DNA of 64,000 bases from Aquisalimonas sp. 2447 (GCF_012044895.1 NZ_CP050695.1:1270501-1334500), one strand, 5' to 3'. Numbered from the stretch's first letter, positions 54,863 through 62,836 are shown. A program made the numbers and translations. The notes: generated from the letters alone by a model not told the origin.

Positions 54863-55063
54863 CTACCGGTCATGTCCGTGCCCGCCGCCGTGGCGGTGCA
54901 TGAACAAGTGCATGACCAGACAGCCGGCCAGCAGCAGGAACGGGGCGAAGCCAACGATGTGTTCCCAGTGATCGGCGGCCAGGCTCCCGCCGATGAGGGC
55001 GAGCCCGGCGATCAGGACCACCGTCAGCGGCGTTCCCAGGCGTTGGGTGAGGCGCGTCCACAT
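54863..55063 (-). CDS. DUF2933 family small membrane protein
   Basis: 66 residues, two helices (about 12-30 and 36-54), the second ending in C-L-V-M-H-L-F-M-H-R-H and a His-rich tail G-G-G-H-G-H. DUF2933 proteins usually sit beside copper or other metal-resistance genes. ATG at 55063 follows GGAGG. Between the Spy-like gene and copA on the same strand, each separated by a REP-type repeat. Confidence 0.85.
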   Translation of the reverse strand: MWTRLTQRLGTPLTVVLIAGLALIGGSLAADHWEHIVGFAPFLLLAGCLVMHLFMHRHGGGHGHDR

Positions 55064-55136
55064 GTGCGTGTCCTCCGTGCATGGAGCGGGTTACCGGGGC
55101 CGAGCCTCTCCAGTACGGCCCTGGATTCATGCCGTT

Positions 55137-55208
55137 GCAGGAGCGGCGCAAGCCGCGACGGATCCGGCGCTCAGCGCCGCACACGGTCGCGGCTAAAGCC
55201 GCTCCTAC
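55137..55208. repeat. REP/BIME-like inverted repeat, copy 2
   Basis: Arms of 23 bases (left starts GCAGGAGCGGCGCAAGCCGC; right is TCGCGGCTAAAGCCGCTCC) separated by 26 bases, between the DUF2933 gene and the Spy-like gene. The right arm carries the CTAAAG variant. Confidence 0.8.
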
Positions 55209-55220
55209 ATGGCCGGTCGC

Positions 55221-55889
55221 TTACGAACCGCCACCGTGATGGCGTTGATGGTCACCCTCGCCACCACGCTCGCCACCCATGCCACCGCGGCGTTCCTGCA
55301 TCCGCTCGCGTTGCTCGTCGGTGAGCATGTCCTGCATGTCGTTCCGCAGGCGGATGCGGTCGGCCATCATGTCGCCGTGGAGATCGGCCATGCGGCCGTG
55401 GATCTCGCGCACGGCATCCGGGTCGGGCCGGTCCGAGTGCATCTGGGCATGCATCTCCTCGCGCAGGTCCATCATCTCGGCCATGCGGCTGAAGTGCTGG
55501 TGGCGATGCTCACTGCGGCGCTCACGCAGTTGCTCGCGCTGGTCATCATCCAGATCCAGCCCCTGCATCATGCCCATACCGCCGTGCATGCCCTTGCCGG
55601 ACATGCCCATGCCGCCGCCTTGCATCATGCCACCCTGAATGCCCATGCCACCCTGCATGCCCATGCCACCCTGGCCACCGCCATGCATACCGCCACCCAT
55701 CATGCCCTGCATGCCGCCGGAGCCACTGCCCATCATCGGGCAGTCCTGCATCATGCCCCCCTGGCCGCCGCCGTGCATGCCACCGCCCATCATGCCCTGC
55801 ATGCCCTGGGCGCCGACGACTCCAATGGTGCCTGCGCCCACGATGAGGGCCAGACCGAGTGCTGCCTTGTAGGTTCGATTCATCGTCAT
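55221..55889 (-). CDS. Spy/CpxP-like periplasmic protein with Met/Gly/His-rich repeats
   Basis: 222 residues. Signal peptide ending V-V-G-A-Q. Residues about 28-105 are almost only Gly, Met, Gln and His, with two copies of a G-M-Q-G-M-M-G-G-G-M-H-G-G-G-Q block. The C-terminal 100 residues are helical with two L-T-x-x-Q-like motifs (L-D-D-D-Q-R-E-Q-L, L-T-D-E-Q-R-E-R-M), the Spy/CpxP fold. Probably a periplasmic copper-binding or chaperone protein. ATG 55889 follows GGAGG. A CueR-type promoter lies 94 bp upstream. Confidence 0.82.
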   Translation of the reverse strand: MTMNRTYKAALGLALIVGAGTIGVVGAQGMQGMMGGGMHGGGQGGMMQDCPMMGSGSGGMQGMMGGGMHGGGQGGMGMQGGMGIQGGMMQGGGMGMSGKGMHGGMGMMQGLDLDDDQREQLRERRSEHRHQHFSRMAEMMDLREEMHAQMHSDRPDPDAVREIHGRMADLHGDMMADRIRLRNDMQDMLTDEQRERMQERRGGMGGERGGEGDHQRHHGGGS

Positions 55890-55982
55890 TCCGGAACCTC
55901 CAGAAGCGTGTGCTTCATTGAATGAAATCAATTAGATACCAGGGCCTGCATTGGGCGCTCGTTGCCGGTAATGCAGTCCAGA

Positions 55983-56013
55983 GCGTAAACCTTCCAATAA
56001 CTGGAAGGTCAAG
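55983..56013 (-). promoter_or_regulatory. CueR/MerR-type copper-responsive promoter
   Basis: ACCTTCC-AATAACT-GGAAGGT (55990-56010) is a perfect palindrome of the CueR class. On the minus strand, -35 TTGACC (56008-56013) and -10 TACGCT (55983-55988) are separated by 19 bp, the long spacer characteristic of MerR-family promoters. It reads toward the Spy-like gene, and possibly on to the DUF2933 gene and copA. CueR itself is outside the window. Confidence 0.8.
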
Positions 56014-56242
56014 ATGAATCATTTCGCCGAAGAGACTTCTCCCGGTCCATGTCGCCCTGGGCAGATCGCTCTGCCCGCGCCGGCACCGTCTCACCGCTGT
56101 CCGTTTCGCGCCCCTCCAGCAGGGCGGAGAGGAGCAGGTAGGCGCCGGTAAGCGCCAGGGCGAGGATGGCGATCATGAAGACCACCATCAGCGAGTGCCC
56201 GAGCCAGAAGCCCGCGCCGGTGTCATGAATCATTGAATGCAT
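56009..56242 (-). CDS. Small membrane protein, 77 aa
   Basis: One strong helix (about 12-40: F-W-L-G-H-S-L-M-V-V-F-M-I-A-I-L-A-L-A-L-T-G) and a charged tail. Early M-H-S-M-I-H-D supplies Met/His. ATG 56242 follows GGGAGG; the TTG three codons earlier is less likely. Its stop codon overlaps the CueR-type operator. Not recognised; similar small helices occur in copper clusters. Confidence 0.65.
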   Translation of the reverse strand: MHSMIHDTGAGFWLGHSLMVVFMIAILALALTGAYLLLSALLEGRETDSGETVPARAERSAQGDMDREKSLRRNDSS

Positions 56243-56309
56243 GGTGTTCAACCTCCCGAACAGGGAAAAACGGGCGCCGGATGGCGCAGCGTCACAGGAG
56301 GCGGAAGGA

Positions 56310-56729
56310 TCAGACGCGCAGGCGGAGGGTCCGCAGGTAAACAGGGAGGGTAGGCCGGAGATTGTCAGCCGGGATTACGAAGGCCGCGTCTTCCGCGGTG
56401 GCAAGGCCATCCTGCGGCATCCCCAGGCTCGGGATCGCGGCGGCGCTTTCGGTCGGGGTCGGCAGCTCGTGTTCGCGGTTGTCAGTGACCAGGGCCGAAA
56501 CGGGCGCGTGATGCTGAAGATGGTCGCACGTGGGCGTGTCTGACGGATGATGCGTGTGAACGTCCGTTTCGTGCTGAGCCACATTTGCACCGGGGAAGTG
56601 CCCCGGCTCCGGGCCGGCGAGGGCGACCGTGACCGGCACCAGCACCAGCAGAACGAGCAGCAGCAACCGCCAGGAGCGCACGGCCCGCGCGCTTTGTTGG
56701 GTGCTTCCGCGTGGTTGCTGCTTCAGCAT
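56310..56729 (-). CDS. Small secreted protein, 139 aa, with an Anr-type promoter
   Basis: A basic N-terminus with long hydrophobic signal segment (R-L-L-L-L-V-L-L-V-L-V-P-V-T-V-A-L-A), then a His-containing mature part (H-E-T-D-V-H-T-H-H, C-D-H-L-Q-H-H) ending Y-L-R-T-L-R-L-R-V. Same architecture as the 133-residue protein at 45.7 kb. Divergent from the copper-oxidase operon. Likely a periplasmic metal-associated accessory protein; family not recognised. Confidence 0.65.
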   Translation of the reverse strand: MLKQQPRGSTQQSARAVRSWRLLLLVLLVLVPVTVALAGPEPGHFPGANVAQHETDVHTHHPSDTPTCDHLQHHAPVSALVTDNREHELPTPTESAAAIPSLGMPQDGLATAEDAAFVIPADNLRPTLPVYLRTLRLRV

Positions 56730-56766
56730 CAGGTGTTTCCGTCGAGGTCATTCATAGTATATCGGC

Positions 56767-56807
56767 AGCATATCAGTTCGGGCACTCCACCAATTGATCA
56801 GGATCAA
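56767..56807 (-). promoter_or_regulatory. FNR/Anr-type promoter of the 139-aa secreted protein
   Basis: TTGATCAGGATCAA at 56794-56807 is a perfect FNR/Anr box. On the minus strand a -10-like TATGCT (56767-56772) follows after 21 bp, class II spacing. The plus-strand gene starting at 56906 could also respond. The arrangement duplicates that at 46159-46199, including a shared GAACTG before the -10. Confidence 0.72.
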
Positions 56808-56905
56808 GGCATGGGCAGGTTGGCAATGTTCGGGAATTTGCCTTGCGTTCGCTGAATCGTCGGGGCGTCATTTACTTGCCGGTGCCCCGGTGCAATACTT
56901 CGACA

Positions 56906-57253
56906 ATGATGCGCCGTTCATTAATCCATCTGTTGTGCACCCTGGCCGCCCTGGCCATGCTGCTTCACGGTGCGGCGGCCATGGCATGCCACTCCGCTCC
57001 GCCCGGCGACAGTGCGGCCATGGAGATGACGGATGAGATGATTGGCGACTGCCCCGCCTGCGGGCAGGCCGACACCTCCACCGTGGGAGCGGATTCCTGC
57101 AGTGTCGCATGCTCGTCCGTAACCGCCTGTGTCCACACCGTTGCTGTTGTGGCAACGGGTGAGACTGCATTTGTGCTTCCCGGATTGTCGCTTCGAACGG
57201 AACGGCCACTGGCCGTCGAACCCCCGCCGCCACGATCCATGCTTCTCGTCTGA
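56906..57253 (+). CDS. Exported Cys-rich small protein, 115 aa
   Basis: Signal peptide (L-I-H-L-L-C-T-L-A-A-L-A-M-L-L-H-G-A-A-A) then a segment with six Cys (A-C-H-S; C-P-A-C-G; C-S-V-A-C; A-C-V-H) and Met/Glu-rich stretch M-E-M-T-D-E-M. It ends in Pro-rich E-P-P-P-P. Similar small proteins head copper or heavy-metal efflux operons. ATG 56906; a second ATG follows directly. 80 bp before the multicopper oxidase. Confidence 0.65.
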   Translation: MMRRSLIHLLCTLAALAMLLHGAAAMACHSAPPGDSAAMEMTDEMIGDCPACGQADTSTVGADSCSVACSSVTACVHTVAVVATGETAFVLPGLSLRTERPLAVEPPPPRSMLLV

Positions 57254-57333
57254 TCCGAACGTATCGGCTCTCTCAGAGAGCTCGGGATCTGTCGGCATTC
57301 CGCCGACCCTGCATTGACGAGGAGTAACAAACC

Positions 57334-58764
57334 ATGTTCGAACATGACCGCCCCTGGCGGCTGTCACGCCGCGCGTTTCTGGCCGGCAGCGCCGGCGCAC
57401 TCGGGCTCGCCGCCTTGCCTGCCTGGAGTCGCGGGCTGGTGACCACGGACGATGGCTTCGTGCGCCTGCGCACCGGGCCGGCGGCGTGGTCACTGAAACC
57501 CGTCGGCCCCGATGTCTCCGGCGCCTGGGGCTACAACGGTATTGTGCCCGGGCCGACCCTGCGCTACCGCCAGGGCGAGCAGCTCCGCATCCTGCTGGAT
57601 AACGGCCTCGCCCAATCCACCAGCGTGCACTGGCACGGCATCCGGCTGCCCAACGCCATGGACGGCGTGCCCCATGTCACCCAGCCGCCGGTCGAGCCTG
57701 GCGAGACGTTCGAGTACGTCTTTGATCTCCCGGATGCCGGCACCTACTGGTATCACTCGCACCTCAACGGCCCGGAGCAGCTCGCCCGCGGGCTGGTGGG
57801 GGCGCTGATCGTCGAGGAGCCGGAGGCGTATCCCGTGGACCGGGATATCGCCTGGTTGCTGGACGACTGGCGGCTCGACCGCGAGGGGCAGGTGGTCGAG
57901 AACTTCCATGACATGCACGACGTCACCCATGCCGGCCGCATCGGCAACACCGTCACCATCAGCGGCCGGCTGCCGCACACCATGGATGTGCGCCCGGGGG
58001 AGCGGGTCCGGCTGCGTCTGATGAACGCTGCCAACGGCCGGATCTTCGGTCTGACCTTCGACGATCTGCCCGTGCACGTCATCGCCCTGGACGGGCAGCC
58101 CGTCGTCCCCCGCGAGCCCGAAGGCGGCCGGGTCGTTATCGGCCCGGGGATGCGGGCGGACCTGGTCATCGACTACCCGGCGGAAGCGGATCGGCCGCTG
58201 GTGGTGCGTGATGACTTCTACCAGGGCAGGGAGTACCAGCTCATGGCCTTCTCGGTCACCGGCGAGCCGGTGCGGGATGGTGCCAGCGAGATGCCGCCGG
58301 AGCTCCCGGCCAACCCGGTTCCCGAGCCGGATGTCGACGGCGCCGAAACCCACGAAGTGGTCTTCGGTGGCGGCATGATGGGCGGCATGGGCCGGGAGCA
58401 GATGATGGCGATGATGCGCGAGGGCATGGCGTGGACGGTCAACGGCGAGCCCGTCGCGTCGCCGAACGGGCACGACCACGAGCCGCTGTTCACCCTGACC
58501 CGGGGCCAGAGCTGCCGGATCATCTTCCGCAACAACACCCGCTGGCACCACCCGATCCACCTGCACGGCCACCACTTCCGGGTGCTCACGCGCAACGGTG
58601 AGAAAGAGCCCCATCAGCCCCTGCGCGACACCATGCTCATGGACCCGCAGGACACCGTCGAAGTGGCCTTCGTCGCCGAGGAGCCGGGTGACTGGATGCT
58701 CCACTGCCACGTGGCCGAGCACCAGGCCGGGGGCATGATGGGGATGTTCCGGGTGCGCGACTGA
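57334..58764 (+). CDS. Multicopper oxidase (CueO/CopA-oxidase type)
   Basis: 476 residues. A twin-arginine signal (S-R-R-A-F-L-A-G-S-A-G) directs folded export. All copper ligands are present: H-W-H-G (99-102), W-Y-H-S-H (His141, His143), H-P-I-H-L-H-G-H (406-413) and H-C-H-V-A-E-H (457-463) with Met468/469 as axial ligand. A Met-rich stretch (G-G-G-M-M-G-G-M-G-R-E-Q-M-M-A-M-M) lies near 350, as in CueO. Oxidises Cu+ or phenols in the periplasm, protecting against copper. Confidence 0.93.
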   Translation: MFEHDRPWRLSRRAFLAGSAGALGLAALPAWSRGLVTTDDGFVRLRTGPAAWSLKPVGPDVSGAWGYNGIVPGPTLRYRQGEQLRILLDNGLAQSTSVHWHGIRLPNAMDGVPHVTQPPVEPGETFEYVFDLPDAGTYWYHSHLNGPEQLARGLVGALIVEEPEAYPVDRDIAWLLDDWRLDREGQVVENFHDMHDVTHAGRIGNTVTISGRLPHTMDVRPGERVRLRLMNAANGRIFGLTFDDLPVHVIALDGQPVVPREPEGGRVVIGPGMRADLVIDYPAEADRPLVVRDDFYQGREYQLMAFSVTGEPVRDGASEMPPELPANPVPEPDVDGAETHEVVFGGGMMGGMGREQMMAMMREGMAWTVNGEPVASPNGHDHEPLFTLTRGQSCRIIFRNNTRWHHPIHLHGHHFRVLTRNGEKEPHQPLRDTMLMDPQDTVEVAFVAEEPGDWMLHCHVAEHQAGGMMGMFRVRD

Positions 58765-58788
58765 ACACCACTATTCGGAGCTACAACC

Positions 58789-59229
58789 ATGAGAAACCTG
58801 ATGTTCTCAATTGTCGCCGCGAGCGGGCTCCTGGTCGGTGGTCTCGCCCATGCCGACCACGACCCGTTACACGCCACGCTGTACAAGAACCCGCAGTGCG
58901 GTTGCTGCGAGGCCCACGCGGATCACCTGCGCGGGCACGGATTCACGGTGGACACCGAGCCCACCCACGAGATCCCGGTGCTCAAGCACGAGCACGGCGT
59001 GACCCGGGAGATGGCGGGTTGCCACACAACCCTCGTGGACGGCTACGTGGTGGAAGGCTACGTCCATGCGGACCTGATCCACCGCCTGCTGGAGGAACGC
59101 CCGGAGATCACGGGTATTTCTCTGCCCGGTATGCCGACCGGCTCTCCGGGGATGCCCGGCCCGAAACCCGAGCCACTGGAGGTTCATGCCTTCGATGGCG
59201 AAGAAGTCACCGTCTTCGGTACGCAGTAA
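58789..59229 (+). CDS. DUF411 family exported metal-binding protein
   Basis: 146 residues. Signal peptide, then the DUF411 core with C-G-C-C (Cys37, 39, 40) in Y-K-N-P-Q-C-G-C-C, and later M-A-G-C-H-T-T-L-V-D-G-Y-V-V-E-G-Y-V-H-A. The C-terminal P-G-M-P-T-G-S-P-G-M-P-G fits the family. DUF411 proteins occur in copper-resistance clusters; function not established. RBS GGAG. 24 bp after the oxidase. Confidence 0.92.
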   Translation: MRNLMFSIVAASGLLVGGLAHADHDPLHATLYKNPQCGCCEAHADHLRGHGFTVDTEPTHEIPVLKHEHGVTREMAGCHTTLVDGYVVEGYVHADLIHRLLEERPEITGISLPGMPTGSPGMPGPKPEPLEVHAFDGEEVTVFGTQ

Positions 59230-59388
59230 TCGTCACAGCCCATGGCCACGACGTGGCCATGGGCTTGTCTCGTTATCTTGATGCCACCGGCATCGAGACA
59301 CAGGAGGATGGGGTCACCAAAATCGCCGAGTGTTTGTCTGTCCGGTGGAAATTGCGCTGTACCCGTGTGAGGCGTACCTTATTTCACC

Positions 59389-59718
59389 ATGCTGCGTCTT
59401 CGTTGGGCCGTCATCGTTATTCTGGTCGCGCAACTGCTCCTTGGTGGAGCTGTGCACGCGCACGTGCCGGATCTGCACGACGGCGCCGGTGAGGTGGCGG
59501 AGTCGTCGCATGGTCATGACCACCACGGCGATGACACCCACGATCACCACGACCACGCGGCCCAGTGCGGGCTCTGCGGGTCCTGCCTGGCAGCGGCACC
59601 TGCCGGCTCTGTCAGCCCCGAATTCAGCCCTCCGGGGGAGCACTTTGCTGGCGATCCGCCCGGTCATCCCCATCATCGAATCGACACGCTGCTGAGACCT
59701 CCCAGACACCTCGTTTGA
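59389..59718 (+). CDS. Exported His-rich peptide, 109 aa
   Basis: Signal peptide (V-I-V-I-L-V-A-Q-L-L-L-G-G-A-V-H-A) then a His/Asp run (H-G-H-D-H-H-G-D-D-T-H-D-H-H-D-H) and C-G-L-C-G-S-C. The C-terminus is Pro/His-rich. Probably binds copper or zinc in the periplasm. No strong ribosome site, so translation start is less certain. Confidence 0.6.
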   Translation: MLRLRWAVIVILVAQLLLGGAVHAHVPDLHDGAGEVAESSHGHDHHGDDTHDHHDHAAQCGLCGSCLAAAPAGSVSPEFSPPGEHFAGDPPGHPHHRIDTLLRPPRHLV

Positions 59719-59787
59719 ACGCGCGCGTGTCCGTGCGGGCCACTGCCCCGCGGGCGCTTTCCCGATTCGTTCCAACGAGGTGGAAGC

Positions 59788-61071
59788 ATGTCCAGCAATC
59801 ACGATGATCGGCACGACGATGCCGGCGCGGCGACCGATCCCGTGCGTCGCCGCTTTCTCAAGACCGCAGGGGCGCTCGCGGGCGGCGCCGTAGCCGCCGC
59901 ACCGTTTGCGGCCTCGGGCCGCTCGCCGGAGGAGTTCGGCGTGGCGCCCCGGCACCTGCACGAGCCGGGCAAGGGCTCCATGATGTTCATGGAGGACCAC
60001 GCCCACGACCACGACCGTCATGTTCTTCCGGGCGCGCCCGAAGACGTGGACTACCGGGTGTTCGACATGACCTTCGATCTGATCGAGCACGAACTCCTGC
60101 CCGGCATGAAGTTTCCGGCGTTTGCCTTCAACAACCAGGTGCCCGGTCCGGTGTTCCGGGTCCAGGAGAACGACTGGATCCAGGTGAACGTCACCAACAA
60201 CACCGAGGAGATGCACACCATCCACTGGCACGGGGTGGATCTCATCTACACCATGGATGGCGTACCCATGATGTCCCACGACCCGGTGCACCCGGGGGAG
60301 ACATTCACCTACCGCTTTCAGGCCCGCCCCCACGGCACGCGCTTCTACCACTGCCACTGGGGCACGCCGCTGCACATGATGTCCGCCCTGCACGGGGCGT
60401 TCATCATCGACTCCCCCAACGACCCCATCCGCGAGCAGTTCCCCTACGAGCGGGACTACGTGCTGGTGCTGGAGAGCTTCGATCTCGAGTTCACCCGCGA
60501 GCACATCAACGAGGTGCTGGAAGGCATGGGGCAGGTGAACAAGCTCATGGGCGACGGGCGGCTGTCGCCGGCCACCCACGGCTTCTTCAAGCGCTACGAG
60601 GACTTCGTCAAGGCCATCGAGGAGGGCTGGCGGCCGCCGTACACCCGCGGCAACGCCCCCGGCGGCACCATCACGCCCAACTTCTTCGCCATCAACGGCA
60701 AGTCATACCCGTCCACCGTGGGCGAGCACGGCCACCTGCGCATCCGCCAGGGCGAGTACATCCGCATCCGGCTCATCAACGGCGGCATTGCGGATCACCA
60801 CATGCACCTGCACGGGCACCAGTTCTGGAAGGTGGCCGAGGACGGCAACCCGCTGCCGTATCCCATCAAGCTCAACACGGTGCCGGTCACCCCGGGCAAG
60901 ACCGTGGACATCATCGTCTACGGCAACAACCCGGGCTTCTGGGATTTCCACGATCACAAGGAGATCCACAGCCGCAACAACGGCATCTACCCCGGGGGCA
61001 TGATCACCATGCTCGAGTACGAGGACATGGGCGATCCGCCCTACGTGCCGTCTACCACCATCAACCAGTGA
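59788..61071 (+). CDS. Two-domain multicopper oxidase-like protein
   Basis: 427 residues with Tat signal (R-R-R-F-L-K-T-A-G). Domain 1 has H-W-H-G (146-149) and Y-H-C-H-W-G-T-P-L-H-M-M (His188, Cys189, His190, His196, Met197/198), so a type 1 copper site may lie in this domain. Domain 2 has H-M-H-L-H-G-H (338-344), but the expected H-C-H-x3-H is F-H-D-H-K-E-I-H (387-394), without Cys. That pattern recalls two-domain oxidases and nitrite reductases with the T1 site in domain 1. An N-terminal H-A-H-D-H-D-R-H run adds metal ligands. RBS GAGGTGG. Confidence 0.85.
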   Translation: MSSNHDDRHDDAGAATDPVRRRFLKTAGALAGGAVAAAPFAASGRSPEEFGVAPRHLHEPGKGSMMFMEDHAHDHDRHVLPGAPEDVDYRVFDMTFDLIEHELLPGMKFPAFAFNNQVPGPVFRVQENDWIQVNVTNNTEEMHTIHWHGVDLIYTMDGVPMMSHDPVHPGETFTYRFQARPHGTRFYHCHWGTPLHMMSALHGAFIIDSPNDPIREQFPYERDYVLVLESFDLEFTREHINEVLEGMGQVNKLMGDGRLSPATHGFFKRYEDFVKAIEEGWRPPYTRGNAPGGTITPNFFAINGKSYPSTVGEHGHLRIRQGEYIRIRLINGGIADHHMHLHGHQFWKVAEDGNPLPYPIKLNTVPVTPGKTVDIIVYGNNPGFWDFHDHKEIHSRNNGIYPGGMITMLEYEDMGDPPYVPSTTINQ

Positions 61072-61082
61072 GGAGGTGCCGC

Positions 61083-62300
61083 ATGAAACAGCATGCCCTG
61101 ATGATGACCGGTGCGCTCCTCACGGTGGCGCTGCCGGCCAGTGCGTTCGAGATCGACCCCCATGTGCCCCCCGAGATCGTCATCGGCGGGCGCGGCCTGG
61201 CGACCGTGGACTTGGAGCAGATGGAGCGCCCGGACGATGGCAGCACGTCCGACGAGACGGTGAATGTCGAGGACTCCAGTCTGCTCTTCGGCTTCGCCAA
61301 GCACCTGCATGACGACAACCACTACGGCTTCGGTGCCTTCGGCTTCAAGGCCCTGGGCGATACCGATATGAACGAGAGCGTGTTCCTGCACCAGGCCTAC
61401 GCCGGTGTCGGCGGGCGGCAGTGGGAGGCACGGGTCGGGCGCACTGGCCTGCCGAACAGCCTGCTGCGTTTCCCGACGGTGCGGGATGACGATCTGCTTG
61501 ACTACACCCACGTGCCCAACGCCCGCCTGGCGGGCGACAGCGACACCCTGACCCTGTACGGCGAACAGGCGGCGGCCGACTGGTGGTTCACGCCACACGT
61601 CAGGATGACCGCTGCCGCCCTGGCCCGGCCGGAGGGGGCATCGGGGGATCCGGACTACGGCAGCTTCAACAGCGGCTCCCTCGGTCTGCACTACTACGTG
61701 CCGGAGACCATGGATACCGACCGCGGGCTGACCTTTGCGGGCCTCTCGGTGGACGTCCAGCCCTTCGATGAGCGGGATGATCTGGACGACGGCGACCTGG
61801 TCACCGTCCAGCTCGGGGCGGGGTTCAACGTCAGCGGCCACCCGGAGCGGCTGCTGCACCTGGACACCCAGCTCATGTGGAGTCAGGGGGAGGACTACGG
61901 TTCGCTCGAGAGTGGCCTCCAGCGGGCCCGCAGTGACGCTGCGACAGCCGTGGCCTCCCTGCGTTACCGCCATCGTCCCTATCTCCAGCAGCGCTGGCAG
62001 GCGGCGTTGACCGTGGCCGGGCAGGACTACGGCGATTTCGACAACGCCCGCCGCTACGCGGTGGTGCCGAGCTTCGCCTGGCGACTGGGTAACGGCATCG
62101 ATGCGGTGGCCCAGGTGGCTCACGAGCGCTACGAAGGCGATCTGCGCCAGGGGGTCGGCCTGGAGCACGAAACCACCGTGCAGTTCGGCATCAGCATGCA
62201 GTTCGACCACACGCTCAACCAGTCCGTCGGTCGGCGTGACGACATCATCCACCTGGAGCACGACATGCTGCTGCCGGGCCCGAGTTTCGGAGGACACTGA
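61083..62300 (+). CDS. Predicted outer membrane beta-barrel protein
   Basis: 405 residues. Signal peptide ending P-A-S-A-F. The mature part alternates beta-strand patterns, with aromatic girdles (Y-G-F-G-A-F-G-F, W-E-A-R-V-G-R, L-R-Y-R-H-R-P-Y) as in porin-like barrels. I do not recognise a named family. The start ATG 61083 follows GAGGAGG. Position after two copper oxidases suggests a role in metal passage or sequestration at the outer membrane, by context only. Confidence 0.7.
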   Translation: MKQHALMMTGALLTVALPASAFEIDPHVPPEIVIGGRGLATVDLEQMERPDDGSTSDETVNVEDSSLLFGFAKHLHDDNHYGFGAFGFKALGDTDMNESVFLHQAYAGVGGRQWEARVGRTGLPNSLLRFPTVRDDDLLDYTHVPNARLAGDSDTLTLYGEQAAADWWFTPHVRMTAAALARPEGASGDPDYGSFNSGSLGLHYYVPETMDTDRGLTFAGLSVDVQPFDERDDLDDGDLVTVQLGAGFNVSGHPERLLHLDTQLMWSQGEDYGSLESGLQRARSDAATAVASLRYRHRPYLQQRWQAALTVAGQDYGDFDNARRYAVVPSFAWRLGNGIDAVAQVAHERYEGDLRQGVGLEHETTVQFGISMQFDHTLNQSVGRRDDIIHLEHDMLLPGPSFGGH

Positions 62301-62302
62301 TC

Positions 62303-62836
62303 ATGGATCGGCAAATACTGGCAACACTGCTGTTCGCTCTCGCGCTAGCGGCCTCACCGCTGGCCCTGGCCGGGAATGACCATGACCACGATCATGGTGG
62401 AGACCACGGAGACCACGGAGACCACGGAGACCACGGAGACCACGGAGACCACGGAGACCACGGAGACCACGGAGACCACGGAGACCACGGAGACCACGGG
62501 GATCATCATCACGACGACCATGATGACCATGCCCATGATCACGGGGCGGAGGAAGGCGAGGGCGCCTGGTCCTACCTGGAGCGGGACAACCCGGAGCCCT
62601 ACGCCGCCGATGAACGCCACGAGATGCTGCCGGTCCCACAATTCGGTCACATGTACGTTCAGGCCGACCGCGTGGATGCGGACACCCGCTGTGACGCCCT
62701 GCTGGAGGCATCGCACGTGATGGTGGACCGGCAGACCCGGGAGGCCTGTGGTGAGACCGTGGACGCTGATCATGATGATCACGACGACCACGATGACCAC
62801 GATGACCGTGGCGGCCACGACCATCACGACCACTGA
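62303..62836 (+). CDS. Exported Gly-Asp-His repeat protein
   Basis: 177 residues. Signal peptide (L-A-T-L-L-F-A-L-A-L-A-A-S-P-L-A-L-A), then a dense H-D/G-D-H tract with eleven exact G-D-H units. A folded middle (about 90-150) has W-S-Y-L-E-R-D-N-P-E-P-Y and M-Y-V-Q-A-D-R-V-D-A-D-T-R-C, and a second H-D-D-rich tail closes it. Expected to chelate many metal ions in the periplasm (Cu, Zn, Ni or Co not distinguishable). RBS GGAGG within the barrel gene end. Not a recognised family. Confidence 0.75.
   Translation: MDRQILATLLFALALAASPLALAGNDHDHDHGGDHGDHGDHGDHGDHGDHGDHGDHGDHGDHGDHGDHHHDDHDDHAHDHGAEEGEGAWSYLERDNPEPYAADERHEMLPVPQFGHMYVQADRVDADTRCDALLEASHVMVDRQTREACGETVDADHDDHDDHDDHDDRGGHDHHDH
62399..62497 (+). 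repeat. Eleven perfect tandem 9-bp repeats (GGAGACCAC)
   Basis: Consecutive identical 9-base units from 62399 to 62497 coding for G-D-H, followed by one diverged unit (GGGGATCAT). Since the unit is a multiple of three, copy-number change would alter protein length without frameshift. Confidence 0.95.

Noticed and set aside
59788-61071. Copper nitrite reductase NirK
   Set aside because: The ligand motifs are H-W-H-G, H-M-H-L-H-G-H and F-H-D-H-K-E-I-H, as in oxidases; the NirK catalytic Asp/His segments are not recognisable.
62399-62497. Tandem array considered as a CRISPR or satellite
   Set aside because: Units are contiguous 9-mers without spacers and lie inside a signal-peptide-bearing gene.
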